From Pelethousia sp034933245 (GTDB lineage Bacteria > Bacillota > Clostridia > Christensenellales > CAG-138): 17,757 bases of DNA. Below the pieces are notes generated by a model, which saw only the letters and a list, made by a program, of their open reading frames with translations, made no database searches and had not been told where the DNA came from. Shown piece after piece: positions 6,094 through 14,070 of this stretch. The DNA is taken from NCBI GenBank assembly GCA_034933245.1, contig JAYFNX010000044.1, positions 1 to 17,757 of the forward strand, given 5' to 3'. The first letter of the stretch is position 1, and each line of letters opens with the position of its first letter. A program made the translations under genes and the position numbers.

Positions 6094-7344
6094 ATGAAAA
6101 AAGCAGGGATCCTGCTGCTGGTGGCGCTTTTTTTGTTGAACGCCTGCGCACCTTCCGGGCAAAGCGACCCCGCCCCGTGCGCCGAAATCTCCTCTTTTGC
6201 AGAGGTGGACTATAGCAACTGGGATACAGTAGTGGAAGCTGCGCGTGGAACCACGGTCATCCATGTGGGCTATGGAGGGGACGATGCGCTTAATGCATGG
6301 ATCACAGGCCCCTTCAGCCAAACCCTTAAAGAAAAATACGATATCACTCTTGAATATGTTCAAAGCTTGGATGTATCTACCCAACTGGCCACGGAAAAGC
6401 AGGCAAACGTGGCGAGGGGCACGTATGATACCTGCTGGATCAACGGCAACATCTTCCGTACCATGAAGGAAAACGGCCTGCTCTTCGGGCCGTATAACCA
6501 GTTCCTTCCCAATTTTGCACGCAATATTGATGGGGAAGCCCACGATACGAATTATGATTTCACATTCCCCATCGAAGGCTATGAGACCCCTTTCTCTACG
6601 GCGCAGATCATCCTGATTAACGACGCGGCCGTTACCCCCGAAACGCCCGCCAATCACCAAGAGCTGCTGAAATTTGTTAAGAAATATCCCGGAAAGGTAA
6701 CATATCCTTCCAGCGAGCATTTTACGGGCGCGGCGTTTATCCGCACGCTGATTTATGCTATCTGCGGGTATGAGCAGTTCATCGGCATGGCGGAGGATTA
6801 CGATACCGTCCACGCCGCCGTAGAACCCGCCATGGAATACCTGCGCAAGTTGAATCCTTACCTTTGGAATGAAGGGAAAACCTTTCCGGCCGAGCTGGCG
6901 GAGGTGGACAACATGTTCATCAGTGGCGAGCTGGTTCTAATGATAAGCTATGGCAGCTACGATGTGGGCGCCAAGATCAGCAAAGGCATTTATACCGATA
7001 CGACACGGGCTTTCTTGCTGGATAACGGCACCGTGGGCAACACCAGTTATTATGCCATTCCCTTCAACGCGCCCAACAAGGCTGGAGCCATGGTGGCTAT
7101 CAACGAAATGCTCAGCGTGGAAATGCAGGTTGCTAAGTTGGATGTGGGGGAGGAGCCGTTTGTTACTGACCTGAAAAAAATCAGCGCCGAAGAACGGGCC
7201 TTGTTCGAGGCGGTAGACTTGGGGCCCAACAATGTGCCGAATGCGGAGATGGCCGCAAAAAAGCTACCGGAATATTCCGCTGCTATCGAAAAGATCGTTA
7301 CGGAGATATGGCTGGCCGAGGTGGTCGGCAAAACGGCCCAATGA
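6094..7344 (+). CDS. ynjB: ABC transporter substrate-binding lipoprotein (YnjB-like)
   Basis: 416 aa. Signal peptide with lipobox L-L-N-A-C18; AGGAGG lies 8 bases before ATG 6094. The mature protein has features I associate with the YnjB family: N-W-D-T-V-V-E-A-A-R-G-T-T-V near the start of the folded part, W-I-N-G-N-I-F-R-T-M-K-E-N-G-L-L-F-G-P (about 110-130), then D-F-T-F-P-I-E-G-Y-E-T-P-F-S-T-A-Q and Y-P-S-S-E-H-F-T-G. This is the extracytoplasmic receptor of the ABC importer encoded next to it; its stop overlaps the first permease start (ATGA). Ligand is unknown. The fold class resembles binding proteins for polyamines, iron(III) or thiamine, so those are possible ligand types but not supported directly. 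Confidence 0.88.
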   Translation: MKKAGILLLVALFLLNACAPSGQSDPAPCAEISSFAEVDYSNWDTVVEAARGTTVIHVGYGGDDALNAWITGPFSQTLKEKYDITLEYVQSLDVSTQLATEKQANVARGTYDTCWINGNIFRTMKENGLLFGPYNQFLPNFARNIDGEAHDTNYDFTFPIEGYETPFSTAQIILINDAAVTPETPANHQELLKFVKKYPGKVTYPSSEHFTGAAFIRTLIYAICGYEQFIGMAEDYDTVHAAVEPAMEYLRKLNPYLWNEGKTFPAELAEVDNMFISGELVLMISYGSYDVGAKISKGIYTDTTRAFLLDNGTVGNTSYYAIPFNAPNKAGAMVAINEMLSVEMQVAKLDVGEEPFVTDLKKISAEERALFEAVDLGPNNVPNAEMAAKKLPEYSAAIEKIVTEIWLAEVVGKTAQ

Positions 7345-8228
7345 GCCGCAAATGGACCCCTTGGCTGCTGCTGGCCCCCATGCTTGTGGTCATGGGGGTT
7401 TTTCTGGCGGGGCTGGCCAGCGGTATCCTACAAGGCTTTGGTGTAATTCCCGCCTTTGGGCTTGACCGGCCTACGCTGGGGTATTTTCACGAGGTGCTTG
7501 CCGATGATAAGCTGCTCCAAAGCATTGGCCTGAGCGTTTATATTGCTGTGGTCGCGGCTTGCGTTACCATTTTATTAGCAACGCTGCTTTCCTTCGCTTT
7601 GGTTTCCTCCGGGAAGACAGGGGGATTTGCTTATGCGCTCATCAAGATCCCCATGTTTGTTCCCTGGATGGTGACCGGGCTAATGATGATCAACCTTTTT
7701 TCCGGCGGCGGATGGTTGGCCCGGCTGTTCCATACTCTGGGGATGGAGGCCTTGGCCCAAGCCATGTCCAAGGTACTCTATCAGCCCAACCATCTGGGCG
7801 TAATCTTGGCGTTCATCTGGGCATGTACGCCGTTTGCCTGTTTTTTTATCATCACCGTGATGGGTAGCCTGCGGGATTCCTTGGCCGAGGCGGCCCGAAA
7901 CCTTGGGGCCAATACTTGGCAAAGCTTTTGGTATGTGATCCTGCCGCTTTGCTTGCCCGTAATCCGGGATACCTTTTTAATCGTGCTCCTTTCCTGCTTT
8001 GGCAGCTACGAGATACCGGCGCTCCTGGGCATGACTACGCCCCGGGCTTTGCCGGTGGAGATTTATTATCAATATAACCACTTCGATCTGCGCCATCGGC
8101 CTTATGCCATGGCCCTCAATACGGTGATGCTTATCCTGGCACTGCTGTTGGCCGGCATCTCCTATGCCCTTCTTCGGAATAATAGGGAGAAGGGTAAAAT
8201 ACATGACGATGGGGAGGGCGGAATATGA
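7341..8228 (+). CDS. ynjC: ABC transporter permease, first half of YnjC type
   Basis: 295 aa from ATG 7341, which overlaps the binding-protein stop as ATGA; a longer frame from 7308 would overlap that gene further without benefit. About six membrane helices. The permease coupling loop is visible as E-A-A-R-N-L-G-A-N-T-W-Q-S-F-W (about 182-196), the motif that docks on the ATPase. In E. coli, YnjC is one long polypeptide with two permease halves; here the halves are separate genes, again joined by an ATGA overlap at 8225-8228. The channel half of the importer fed by the upstream lipoprotein. Confidence 0.9.
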   Translation: MSRKWTPWLLLAPMLVVMGVFLAGLASGILQGFGVIPAFGLDRPTLGYFHEVLADDKLLQSIGLSVYIAVVAACVTILLATLLSFALVSSGKTGGFAYALIKIPMFVPWMVTGLMMINLFSGGGWLARLFHTLGMEALAQAMSKVLYQPNHLGVILAFIWACTPFACFFIITVMGSLRDSLAEAARNLGANTWQSFWYVILPLCLPVIRDTFLIVLLSCFGSYEIPALLGMTTPRALPVEIYYQYNHFDLRHRPYAMALNTVMLILALLLAGISYALLRNNREKGKIHDDGEGGI

Positions 8229-9037
8229 ACGCTTACAGGCCTTTACTGCTGCGTCTCGTCGTGTGGCTGGCTGTGGCGGCCTTTTTGCTCCCGACGAGCC
8301 TGCTGCTGCTCTGGTGCTTCGTGAACCGCTGGCCCTGGCCGGAGCTGATACCTTCGGCCTGGACGTTCCGGGGGGTGGATCGCTTGCTTTCCGGCTTTAT
8401 GCGGGTAGACCGGATATTATTTTTTAGCATCCTTCTCTCTCTGGGTGTGGCGCTTTTATCCACGGGCATCGCCACCATAGCTGCCCGTGCCCTATGCTTG
8501 TACCAATTCCCAGGCAGGCGGCTGGTAGAATTTCTCTGCGTACTGCCGGTGATCGTTCCCGCCACAGTTTTCGGCATGGGTAGCCATATGCTGTTCGTGC
8601 GGCTTCATCTGAATAATACCGTGGTGGCGGTGATGGTGAGCCATCTGATTTGTACGTTGCCCTTTGCGCTACGCATATTGACCAGCGTTACCCGGGCCGC
8701 CGATCGGCGCCTGGAAGAGCAGGCGCAGGTTCTGGGGGCGTCCGCGCTTGCCGCTTTTTGGCATGGCACGCTGCCCGTCATTTCTCCCGGCATTGTTTCG
8801 GCTATGGCGATATCGTTCTTATTATCGTATACCCAATATTTTTTGACGATGCTGATGGGCGGCGGCAAGATTCAGACCCTTTCCATCATCGTTATGCCTT
8901 TGATTGCGGGCAGTGACCGCACCATTTCCTCGGTATACAGTGCGCTGTTTATCGGCTCGACGCTGGCAGTGTTCCTGCTGTTTCAGGCCATATCCAACGC
9001 GCTGGCAAAAAAGATTGGTTTTACGTTAGGCGCATAG
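8225..9037 (+). CDS. ynjC: ABC transporter permease, second half of YnjC type
   Basis: 270 aa, six predicted membrane helices. Coupling loop L-E-E-Q-A-Q-V-L-G-A-S-A-L-A-A-F-W (about 163-179). Start ATG 8225 overlaps the stop of the first permease by four bases, so the two subunits should be made in equal amounts and form a heterodimer. The ATPase gene starts 9 bp downstream. Alternative names from distant families (thiamine, spermidine or iron permease) are possible by fold, but neighbourhood favours the Ynj group. Confidence 0.88.
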   Translation: MNAYRPLLLRLVVWLAVAAFLLPTSLLLLWCFVNRWPWPELIPSAWTFRGVDRLLSGFMRVDRILFFSILLSLGVALLSTGIATIAARALCLYQFPGRRLVEFLCVLPVIVPATVFGMGSHMLFVRLHLNNTVVAVMVSHLICTLPFALRILTSVTRAADRRLEEQAQVLGASALAAFWHGTLPVISPGIVSAMAISFLLSYTQYFLTMLMGGGKIQTLSIIVMPLIAGSDRTISSVYSALFIGSTLAVFLLFQAISNALAKKIGFTLGA

Positions 9038-9046
9038 GAGATTTAT

Positions 9047-10057
9047 ATGAGATTGCAGGTTGAAGGGTTGGACGTGGTTCTTGGAAACAAGCAGATCCTA
9101 CACCAAGTAGAACTATCGGTGGGGCAAGGCGAAATCCTCTCTTTACTGGGGCCTTCGGGCAGCGGAAAAAGCACCCTGCTTAAAACCATCGCCGGCCTGA
9201 TCCCGGAGTTGAAAGGGACCATCCGGCTGGATGGGAAAGCGCTTGGCAACTGTCCGCCGCATAAGCGCGGTATCGTAATGGTATTCCAAGACCTTCGGCT
9301 GTTTCCCCATCTCACGGTGGAGGAAAATGTGGCCTTCCCCCTTCGAATTGCGGGTATAGGCGGGGAAGAACGGCTCCTTCGTGCCCGGGATATGCTAGCT
9401 CGTGTGCAGCTTGCAGACTTGGGGAAAAGAAAGCCGCACCAGCTATCGGGGGGACAGCAACAGCGGGTGGTGTTAGCTCGGGCCTTGACGGCCGATCCCA
9501 AGCTGCTTTTGCTGGACGAACCCTTTTCCGGCCTGGATAGCAATTTGCGGGCGGATATGCGAGATCTGCTCCAAGGCCTACACAAAGAATTGGGCACTAC
9601 CCTGGTGTTAGTCACCCATGACCAGGGGGAGGCTTTAATGCTCTCCGACCGGGTGGCGGTGATGGCCGAGGGCCGCATCATACAATGCGATACGCCCCGG
9701 CAGCTATATCAATCCCCCAAGACGGTGGAGATAGCCAAGTATTTTTGCGGCGGCAATCAGATCAAAGGGGAGATAAGGGGAGGCACTTTCCATTCCGCCT
9801 GCCTCATGTTCCCAGCCGGACAGCCCGATGGAACTTACATCGCCATGCTTCGCCCCGAGGATATCGTTCTTGTAAAAGGGCAAGAGGACTGCACGATCCT
9901 GCGGCGGGAATATCTGGGGGATCGCTGCCGCTATATGGTTTCCCGCAACGGCTGCGCTCTGTCCCTGATGGCAGCCGCGCAAACCCAATATCAACCGGGG
10001 GACTCGGCAGGCATACGAATCCCACCCGAACGGATCTTGCTATATCCTGCCGGCTAG
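9047..10057 (+). CDS. ynjD: ABC transporter ATP-binding protein (YnjD-like) with TOBE-type C-terminus
   Basis: 336 aa. Complete nucleotide-binding domain: Walker A G-P-S-G-S-G-K-S-T (35-43), Q-loop Q81, signature L-S-G-G-Q-Q-Q-R (133-140), Walker B L-L-L-L-D-E-P (153-159), D-loop S-G-L-D, and switch H191. Residues from about 235 form a beta-rich extension with A-M-L-R-P-E-D-I-V-L-V, the usual TOBE-domain pattern of importer ATPases. E. coli YnjD is shorter (about 217 aa) and lacks such an extension, so the form here is closer to PotA/CysA length. TAGGAG precedes ATG 9047. Last gene of the operon; it energises the two permeases just upstream. Confidence 0.92.
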   Translation: MRLQVEGLDVVLGNKQILHQVELSVGQGEILSLLGPSGSGKSTLLKTIAGLIPELKGTIRLDGKALGNCPPHKRGIVMVFQDLRLFPHLTVEENVAFPLRIAGIGGEERLLRARDMLARVQLADLGKRKPHQLSGGQQQRVVLARALTADPKLLLLDEPFSGLDSNLRADMRDLLQGLHKELGTTLVLVTHDQGEALMLSDRVAVMAEGRIIQCDTPRQLYQSPKTVEIAKYFCGGNQIKGEIRGGTFHSACLMFPAGQPDGTYIAMLRPEDIVLVKGQEDCTILRREYLGDRCRYMVSRNGCALSLMAAAQTQYQPGDSAGIRIPPERILLYPAG

Positions 10058-10373
10058 AGAGCGCCAAGGACAAACATTTGCCTTAGAGCTTTCGTTCCGA
10101 TGCGGCGCAAAGTATGGCTATGCAAACAGAAATACCGCCCCGTTATCTCCACAGGAGGCATTTCATGCAATGGAATATAAAAATAAGCGCGTGAATCGGA
10201 AAGGAGATAAGCTGCCGGCTACGTTCTTAGAATGGTGATTTTGCTTAAAGTAAAAAAAGGGGTGCGCGTAGAGAAGGTTGCTGCTTGGGGGGGTAAAAAG
10301 GCCTTGTTGGGGGTAAAACGGCCGGTTGCGTAAGGGGAAGGCCTATGGCGCAGGGGAGATGGGCGAGGGCACT
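10058..10373. other. Gene-free gap between convergent genes, with a short direct repeat
   Basis: No family-level gene is visible. A strong AGGAGG at 10153-10158 precedes ATG 10165 (9 codons) and ATG 10170, the latter opening a 22-codon frame to 10238 that ends in FLEW; either could be a leader peptide, but nothing follows in frame. Two 15-bp copies of GGGGGTAAAA(A/C)GGCC sit at 10289-10303 and 10309-10323, 20 bp apart. I see no convincing terminator, though the GGCC repeats followed by T5 on the minus strand could serve the PHP gene weakly. Confidence 0.4.
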
Positions 10374-11012
10374 TTATACAACGCGGTAGCCGCCCGCCTC
10401 AAGAATAGCGGGTCTGCAACCGCCCGTGTGCAGCACCCGCACAAAGTCGGCCAGATTATCCACATACTTGGGCAGCCATGTTGCGTATTTTCCAAGCTGG
10501 CTAAGCCAATGGGCATCGCTTGCGCCGACGGGCATGAGGCCCAACGCATCGCAATAGGCGAGCGCACGGGAATTCGCTTCCGGCGAGGTGCTGCCATTGA
10601 GCACTTCCACGCCATGCAAGCCATGGACATCTCGCAAATGCTCGGCCAAGCCCCGGTTGTTGTTGCGAAAAGGGTGACAGGCAACGCAAAAACCGCCCTG
10701 CTTACGCACATGATCTATGAACGCCTGGGCGGGAAGCCGTTCTTGGGGCAAGTCGTTAATTCCCCATGCGGTAATATCGCCCCATAACGAATAATACTCC
10801 ACACCTACAAAGATAGGGAAGCCAATTTTGCGGGCGTATTCCTCTGCGGTTTCTTTTAACCCCATACTATCATGGTCTGTTATGCATATGCCTTCCAGCC
10901 CCTTCGCACGGGCTTCGGCAACAATTTCTTCCAGCGCCATTCGGCTATCCGCAGAAAAGGTCATTTCATGTATATGTAAATCGACAAACACGATTTTGCG
11001 CACCTCATCCAT
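10374..11012 (-). CDS. PHP-domain metal-dependent phosphoesterase
   Basis: 212 aa from ATG 11012; GTG at 10991 is a serious alternative because GAGG lies upstream of it and PHP proteins commonly begin just before the D-L-H-I-H motif. The PHP motifs are all present: D11-L-H13-I-H15, F-S-A-D-S, I-T-D46-H47-D48, G-V-E-Y, A-C-H-P-F near 112, E-V-L-N-G, and G-A-S-D-A-H near 163. These histidines and aspartates bind two or three metal ions for phosphoester hydrolysis. Stand-alone PHP proteins of this size include histidinol phosphatases and 3',5'-nucleotide phosphatases; the substrate cannot be assigned. It converges on the ABC operon and is divergent from the glycosyltransferase, with no evident functional link to either. 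Confidence 0.9.
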   Translation of the reverse strand: MDEVRKIVFVDLHIHEMTFSADSRMALEEIVAEARAKGLEGICITDHDSMGLKETAEEYARKIGFPIFVGVEYYSLWGDITAWGINDLPQERLPAQAFIDHVRKQGGFCVACHPFRNNNRGLAEHLRDVHGLHGVEVLNGSTSPEANSRALAYCDALGLMPVGASDAHWLSQLGKYATWLPKYVDNLADFVRVLHTGGCRPAILEAGGYRVV

Positions 11013-11116
11013 AGCATCATGGTTAAGAGTCTAGCAATATATAGAGCGCATGTCAATTTGTATCCCTATAAATCGCTGGTTGATTGGAAAAAACGATACT
11101 AAGCACACACGGATAG

Positions 11117-11154
11117 AAAACCACTATGATTGGTTTTAGGTGCCATGGTATAAT
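11117..11154 (+). promoter_or_regulatory. Promoter of glycosyltransferase gene with inverted repeat
   Basis: TATAAT at 11149-11154 is preceded by TG one base upstream (extended -10 form). No strong -35 is visible. The perfect inverted repeat AAAACCA (11117-11123) / TGGTTTT (11131-11137), with a 7-nt gap, covers the expected -35 position and is a candidate operator. Confidence 0.5.
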
Positions 11155-11189
11155 AACCAAAAGCTTTGCCACAAACGGGAGGGAAAGGC

Positions 11190-12434
11190 ATGCGGATACT
11201 GCATGTGCTTGCGCAGTTGCCTTACGGAACGGGGAGCGGAATTTATTTTACGAATATCATCAAGGAGTTGGCGCAATGCGGACATGAGCAGTGCGCCGTG
11301 TTTGCGTTGCAGGATGGCGGCCTATTTGAGCAACTCCCAGCAGAGAGGCAATATCCCGTTTTCTTCAAAACGGAGAAGCTGCCCTTCCCGGTTCCCGGCA
11401 TGAGCGATGTGATGCCTTATGACAGCATAAAATATTCCGATATGACAGCGGAAATGTTAGCGCTTTGGATGGAGGCTTTTCGCAAAGCGCTTGCGCGGGC
11501 GGCGGATTTTGAGCCCGATGTGCTGATCCTGCATCATCTCTGGATGCTTACTTCCTTGGCGGTCACCATGTTTCCAAAGAAAAGATGCATCGGCATATGC
11601 CATTATACGGATTTACGGCAAGCCAGGCAAAATCCGCAGCTTCTGGAACGGCATGTCACCGAGATTGATCGACTGGATACGATTCTAACATTATGCGATA
11701 CGCATCATGGGGAAATACGCAGGCTATATCACTGCGACAAGACATCGCTGCTGACCATGGGCGGCGGCTATGACGGCACGTTGTTCTATCCAGCGGAAAA
11801 CAAACGAAAGGAAGGGCCGGTACGCATACTGTACGCGGGTAAAATTGATCCATCCAAGGGGATATTTGTGTTGATTCAGGCATTCTTGGCGTTGCAAAAG
11901 CAAGACGATGGCTTGCGGCTGAGCATTGTAGGCGCGCCTACGCAAAGGTATGCTGCGCAAATCGGCGATTTGCTTGCGGGAAACGCTTCTATCCGGCAGT
12001 TCCCGCCAATGCCGCAGAAACATTTGGCGGACGCGATGCGGGAGCATGATATATTTGTACTGCCTTCCTTTTACGAGGGGTTGGGGCTGATTGCAGTGGA
12101 GGCGCTGGCCTGTGGGCTCTGGACTGTTTCAACGGAGATTGAGGGCCTGGTTTCATTGTTGGGAAAATCGGCCGTTTGCAGCGGGGCAATTGAGCTTGTG
12201 CCGCTCGCAAAACCGGAAGATCTCGCCACGCCCGACAGCCTGCAAGTACAAGCGTTTATAGAAAGCCTTGCGGCAAAGATCGCATTGCAGATTGGAAGAG
12301 TACGGGGGGGAAAAGGGTTTCCGGCAAGCGCTGTTACGGACATAGTAGAATATTCCTGGAAAGAAATCGTGAAACGGTTGCATGCGGTTCTAATAGACGA
12401 AAGCATGGAATATAAAAAATCTTCACACGCCTAA
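11190..12434 (+). CDS. Glycosyltransferase, GT4-like (GT-B fold)
   Basis: 414 aa from ATG 11190, preceded by GGGAGGG. N-terminal Rossmann-like half starts M-R-I-L-H-V-L-A-Q-L-P-Y-G-T-G-S-G-I, with the glycine-rich loop common in GT-B enzymes. The C-terminal half begins around R-I-L-Y-A-G-K-I-D-P-S-K-G (about 215) and holds the donor-binding motif F-Y-E-G-L-G-L-I-A-V-E-A-L-A-C-G (about 293-308), the E-x7-E pair of GT4 retaining enzymes. It transfers a sugar from a nucleotide donor to an unknown acceptor. The gene stands alone with its own promoter and no polysaccharide genes next to it, so a role in glycolipid or small-molecule glycosylation is as likely as cell-wall polymer synthesis. Confidence 0.88.
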   Translation: MRILHVLAQLPYGTGSGIYFTNIIKELAQCGHEQCAVFALQDGGLFEQLPAERQYPVFFKTEKLPFPVPGMSDVMPYDSIKYSDMTAEMLALWMEAFRKALARAADFEPDVLILHHLWMLTSLAVTMFPKKRCIGICHYTDLRQARQNPQLLERHVTEIDRLDTILTLCDTHHGEIRRLYHCDKTSLLTMGGGYDGTLFYPAENKRKEGPVRILYAGKIDPSKGIFVLIQAFLALQKQDDGLRLSIVGAPTQRYAAQIGDLLAGNASIRQFPPMPQKHLADAMREHDIFVLPSFYEGLGLIAVEALACGLWTVSTEIEGLVSLLGKSAVCSGAIELVPLAKPEDLATPDSLQVQAFIESLAAKIALQIGRVRGGKGFPASAVTDIVEYSWKEIVKRLHAVLIDESMEYKKSSHA

Positions 12435-12560
12435 AGACGCGCCTTTCATCCAAACGCGCACGCTAAACGAGATTATATAGGATCGGGGGTTCTACCGCCA
12501 TCCTGTGGGTACAGACCGTACAATAACAAGGGTTGGCACACAACAACAATCTTTCCTTCA

Positions 12561-12577
12561 TATAATATAATTATATT
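12561..12577 (+). promoter_or_regulatory. AT-rich palindrome at the CDF transporter promoter
   Basis: TATAAT (12561-12566) overlaps the perfect 14-bp palindrome AATATAATTATATT (12564-12577), 20 bp before the cation transporter start. The position fits an operator for the MntR-like regulator encoded just downstream, but AT-rich palindromes arise easily and the sequence does not clearly match the MntR boxes I know. Confidence 0.4.
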
Positions 12578-12596
12578 TTCAAGTGAGGGATAGGTT

Positions 12597-13493
12597 ATGA
12601 CAAAGGCCCAAGCACAAATGGCTTACCGGGTTTCCATAAAAGGCATGTGCATAAACTTTATGCTTTTTATTATAAAAGGCGTTTTGGGAATATTCATTCA
12701 CTCGGTAAGCCTGATTTCAGATGCGGTTCATTCGCTGTCAGACATTGCAAGTACGCTGGTCGTCTTGTTTGGAATCAAGCTCTCCAATAAACCCGCTGAC
12801 AACGGGCACCCCTACGGCCATGAAAAAATGGAATGTATCATCGCGCTTTTCCTCGGGCTTATGCTTATGGTGATTGGCATAGCAATTGCAAGGGAGGGTA
12901 TACGGAAAATTACGCATCTAGCATATGTAGATTACAACAATACCGTCCTCCATATCTTTGCTGCCCTCTCTGCCATGCTGTCTATCATGGCGAAAGAATG
13001 GATGTATCGCTTTACGATAAAATGCGCCCGCATGATCGGCTCAGCTTCCATGGCTGCAGATGCCTGGCATCATCGAGCGGATGCGCTTTCCTCAATTGGC
13101 AGTCTGATTGGCATTATCGGGATTTGTATGGGATACCCCATTATTGATGGGATCGCATGCGTTATTATCGCCTGTTTTATTCTCAAGGCAGCCTTTGATA
13201 TTTGCGCGGATGCTTGTGGGAAATTAGTGGATTCTGCAGGCAGCCCGGCGGTAATTAATCATATTCAAGAATTGGTGCGGGAAAATCGTGAAGTATTGGC
13301 AATCGACATGATTCGGACACGGCAATTTGGCGCAAAACTGTATGTTGATCTGGAAATCACACTCGATCGCAAGATCAGCTTTGAACATTCCCATCAAATA
13401 GCGCATTGCCTTCATGATAACATTGAGGCCAATATAGCCGAGGTGAAGCACTGCATGATCCATGTAAATCCATCCATGGATAGCAATGTGTAA
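12597..13493 (+). CDS. Cation diffusion facilitator (CDF) metal efflux transporter
   Basis: 298 aa, six membrane helices and a C-terminal cytoplasmic domain (from about 205). The transport-site ligands are visible: S-D42-A-V-H45-S-L-S-D49 in helix 2 and D155-A-W-H158-H-R-A-D162 in helix 5, plus the H-P-Y-G-H-E-K segment after helix 2. CDF proteins exchange cytoplasmic divalent metals for protons. The D-A-W-H-H-R-x-D-A-L-S form is common in manganese and iron/zinc exporters. Because an MntR-like gene with a full manganese ligand set ends 27 bp away, Mn2+ (or Fe2+) is the likeliest cargo, similar in principle to the MntR-controlled exporters of Bacillus subtilis. Start ATG 12597 lies after a moderate GTGAGGG site. 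Confidence 0.93.
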   Translation: MTKAQAQMAYRVSIKGMCINFMLFIIKGVLGIFIHSVSLISDAVHSLSDIASTLVVLFGIKLSNKPADNGHPYGHEKMECIIALFLGLMLMVIGIAIAREGIRKITHLAYVDYNNTVLHIFAALSAMLSIMAKEWMYRFTIKCARMIGSASMAADAWHHRADALSSIGSLIGIIGICMGYPIIDGIACVIIACFILKAAFDICADACGKLVDSAGSPAVINHIQELVRENREVLAIDMIRTRQFGAKLYVDLEITLDRKISFEHSHQIAHCLHDNIEANIAEVKHCMIHVNPSMDSNV

Positions 13494-13520
13494 GGATATT
13501 TATAAAAATGCGAATTGAGC

Positions 13521-13955
13521 TTAAGGCCAGCTTCCCTTTTCTAACTTTGTAGTAAGTTCATTTAAGTTATCAACAGTATGCCGATTAAGAAAATGTTCAA
13601 TCTTTTCTACTTGCTCCAGCTCGCTCTCCGTCTTATTCAGATAGCATAAAAAGCGTTGAAGCACCGCATGGCGATAAAGCAAGTAATCGCCCATTGCCTT
13701 GCCTTTTTCCGTCATGCGGATATATCCATATCTTTGCGAATTTACATAGCCATATGTTGTGAGTTGCTGAATCATCCTGGATGTTGAGGATGGCTTAACA
13801 TGCAGTACATTTGCAAGTTCGCCAATTCGAACCACTTCATTGTTTTGCAGCAACCGGCCGATCATTTCTAAGTAGTCTTCCATCGCCGGGGTCATTTCGG
13901 CCTGCGCATGCACCTGATATCCTTTGAGGGTATAAAACCCGTTGGTTTTCTCCAT
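13521..13955 (-). CDS. mntR: DtxR/MntR-family metal-dependent transcriptional regulator
   Basis: 144 aa. A winged helix-turn-helix domain (about 21-90) is followed by the dimerisation helices. Aligned from memory to B. subtilis MntR, all manganese ligands appear conserved: D27 and E30 in M-T-P-A-M-E-D-Y-L-E, H96 in L-L-Y-R-H-A-V-L, and E117, E120, H121 in V-E-K-I-E-H-F-L. There is no C-terminal SH3-like domain, as in MntR and unlike DtxR. It therefore should sense Mn2+ or Fe2+ and bind DNA as a dimer. It is convergent with the CDF exporter and divergent from feoA, so it is placed to act on both. Compared with B. subtilis MntR the N-terminus is about 19 residues longer. Ribosome binding site GAGGT. 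Confidence 0.9.
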   Translation of the reverse strand: MEKTNGFYTLKGYQVHAQAEMTPAMEDYLEMIGRLLQNNEVVRIGELANVLHVKPSSTSRMIQQLTTYGYVNSQRYGYIRMTEKGKAMGDYLLYRHAVLQRFLCYLNKTESELEQVEKIEHFLNRHTVDNLNELTTKLEKGSWP

Positions 13956-14070
13956 AAAATATTACCTCGCCATTTAAAAAATAAGAGTAACCTTTTGGGC
14001 CTTTAAAAATAGTATGGGATTAAGTAAAAGAGTTTCCTTACCCTAAATTTATTTCATGGAGGCCATTAAT

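Noticed and set aside
5977..6813. 278-aa minus-strand frame across the YnjF/YnjB boundary
   Set aside because: Shadow of the binding lipoprotein; it crosses two real genes and has no domain.
10326..10787. 153-aa plus-strand frame opposite the PHP gene
   Set aside because: The minus strand shows the complete PHP metal-ligand set; the plus frame has no family signature.
11990..12406. Minus-strand frames opposite the glycosyltransferase C-terminal half
   Set aside because: They lie antisense to the GT4 donor-binding motif and have no start signal or domain.
13494..13520. Possible bidirectional terminator between the CDF and MntR-like genes
   Set aside because: Only a 4-bp AGCT self-complementary pairing was found in the 27-bp gap and adjoining bases; not enough for a terminator call.
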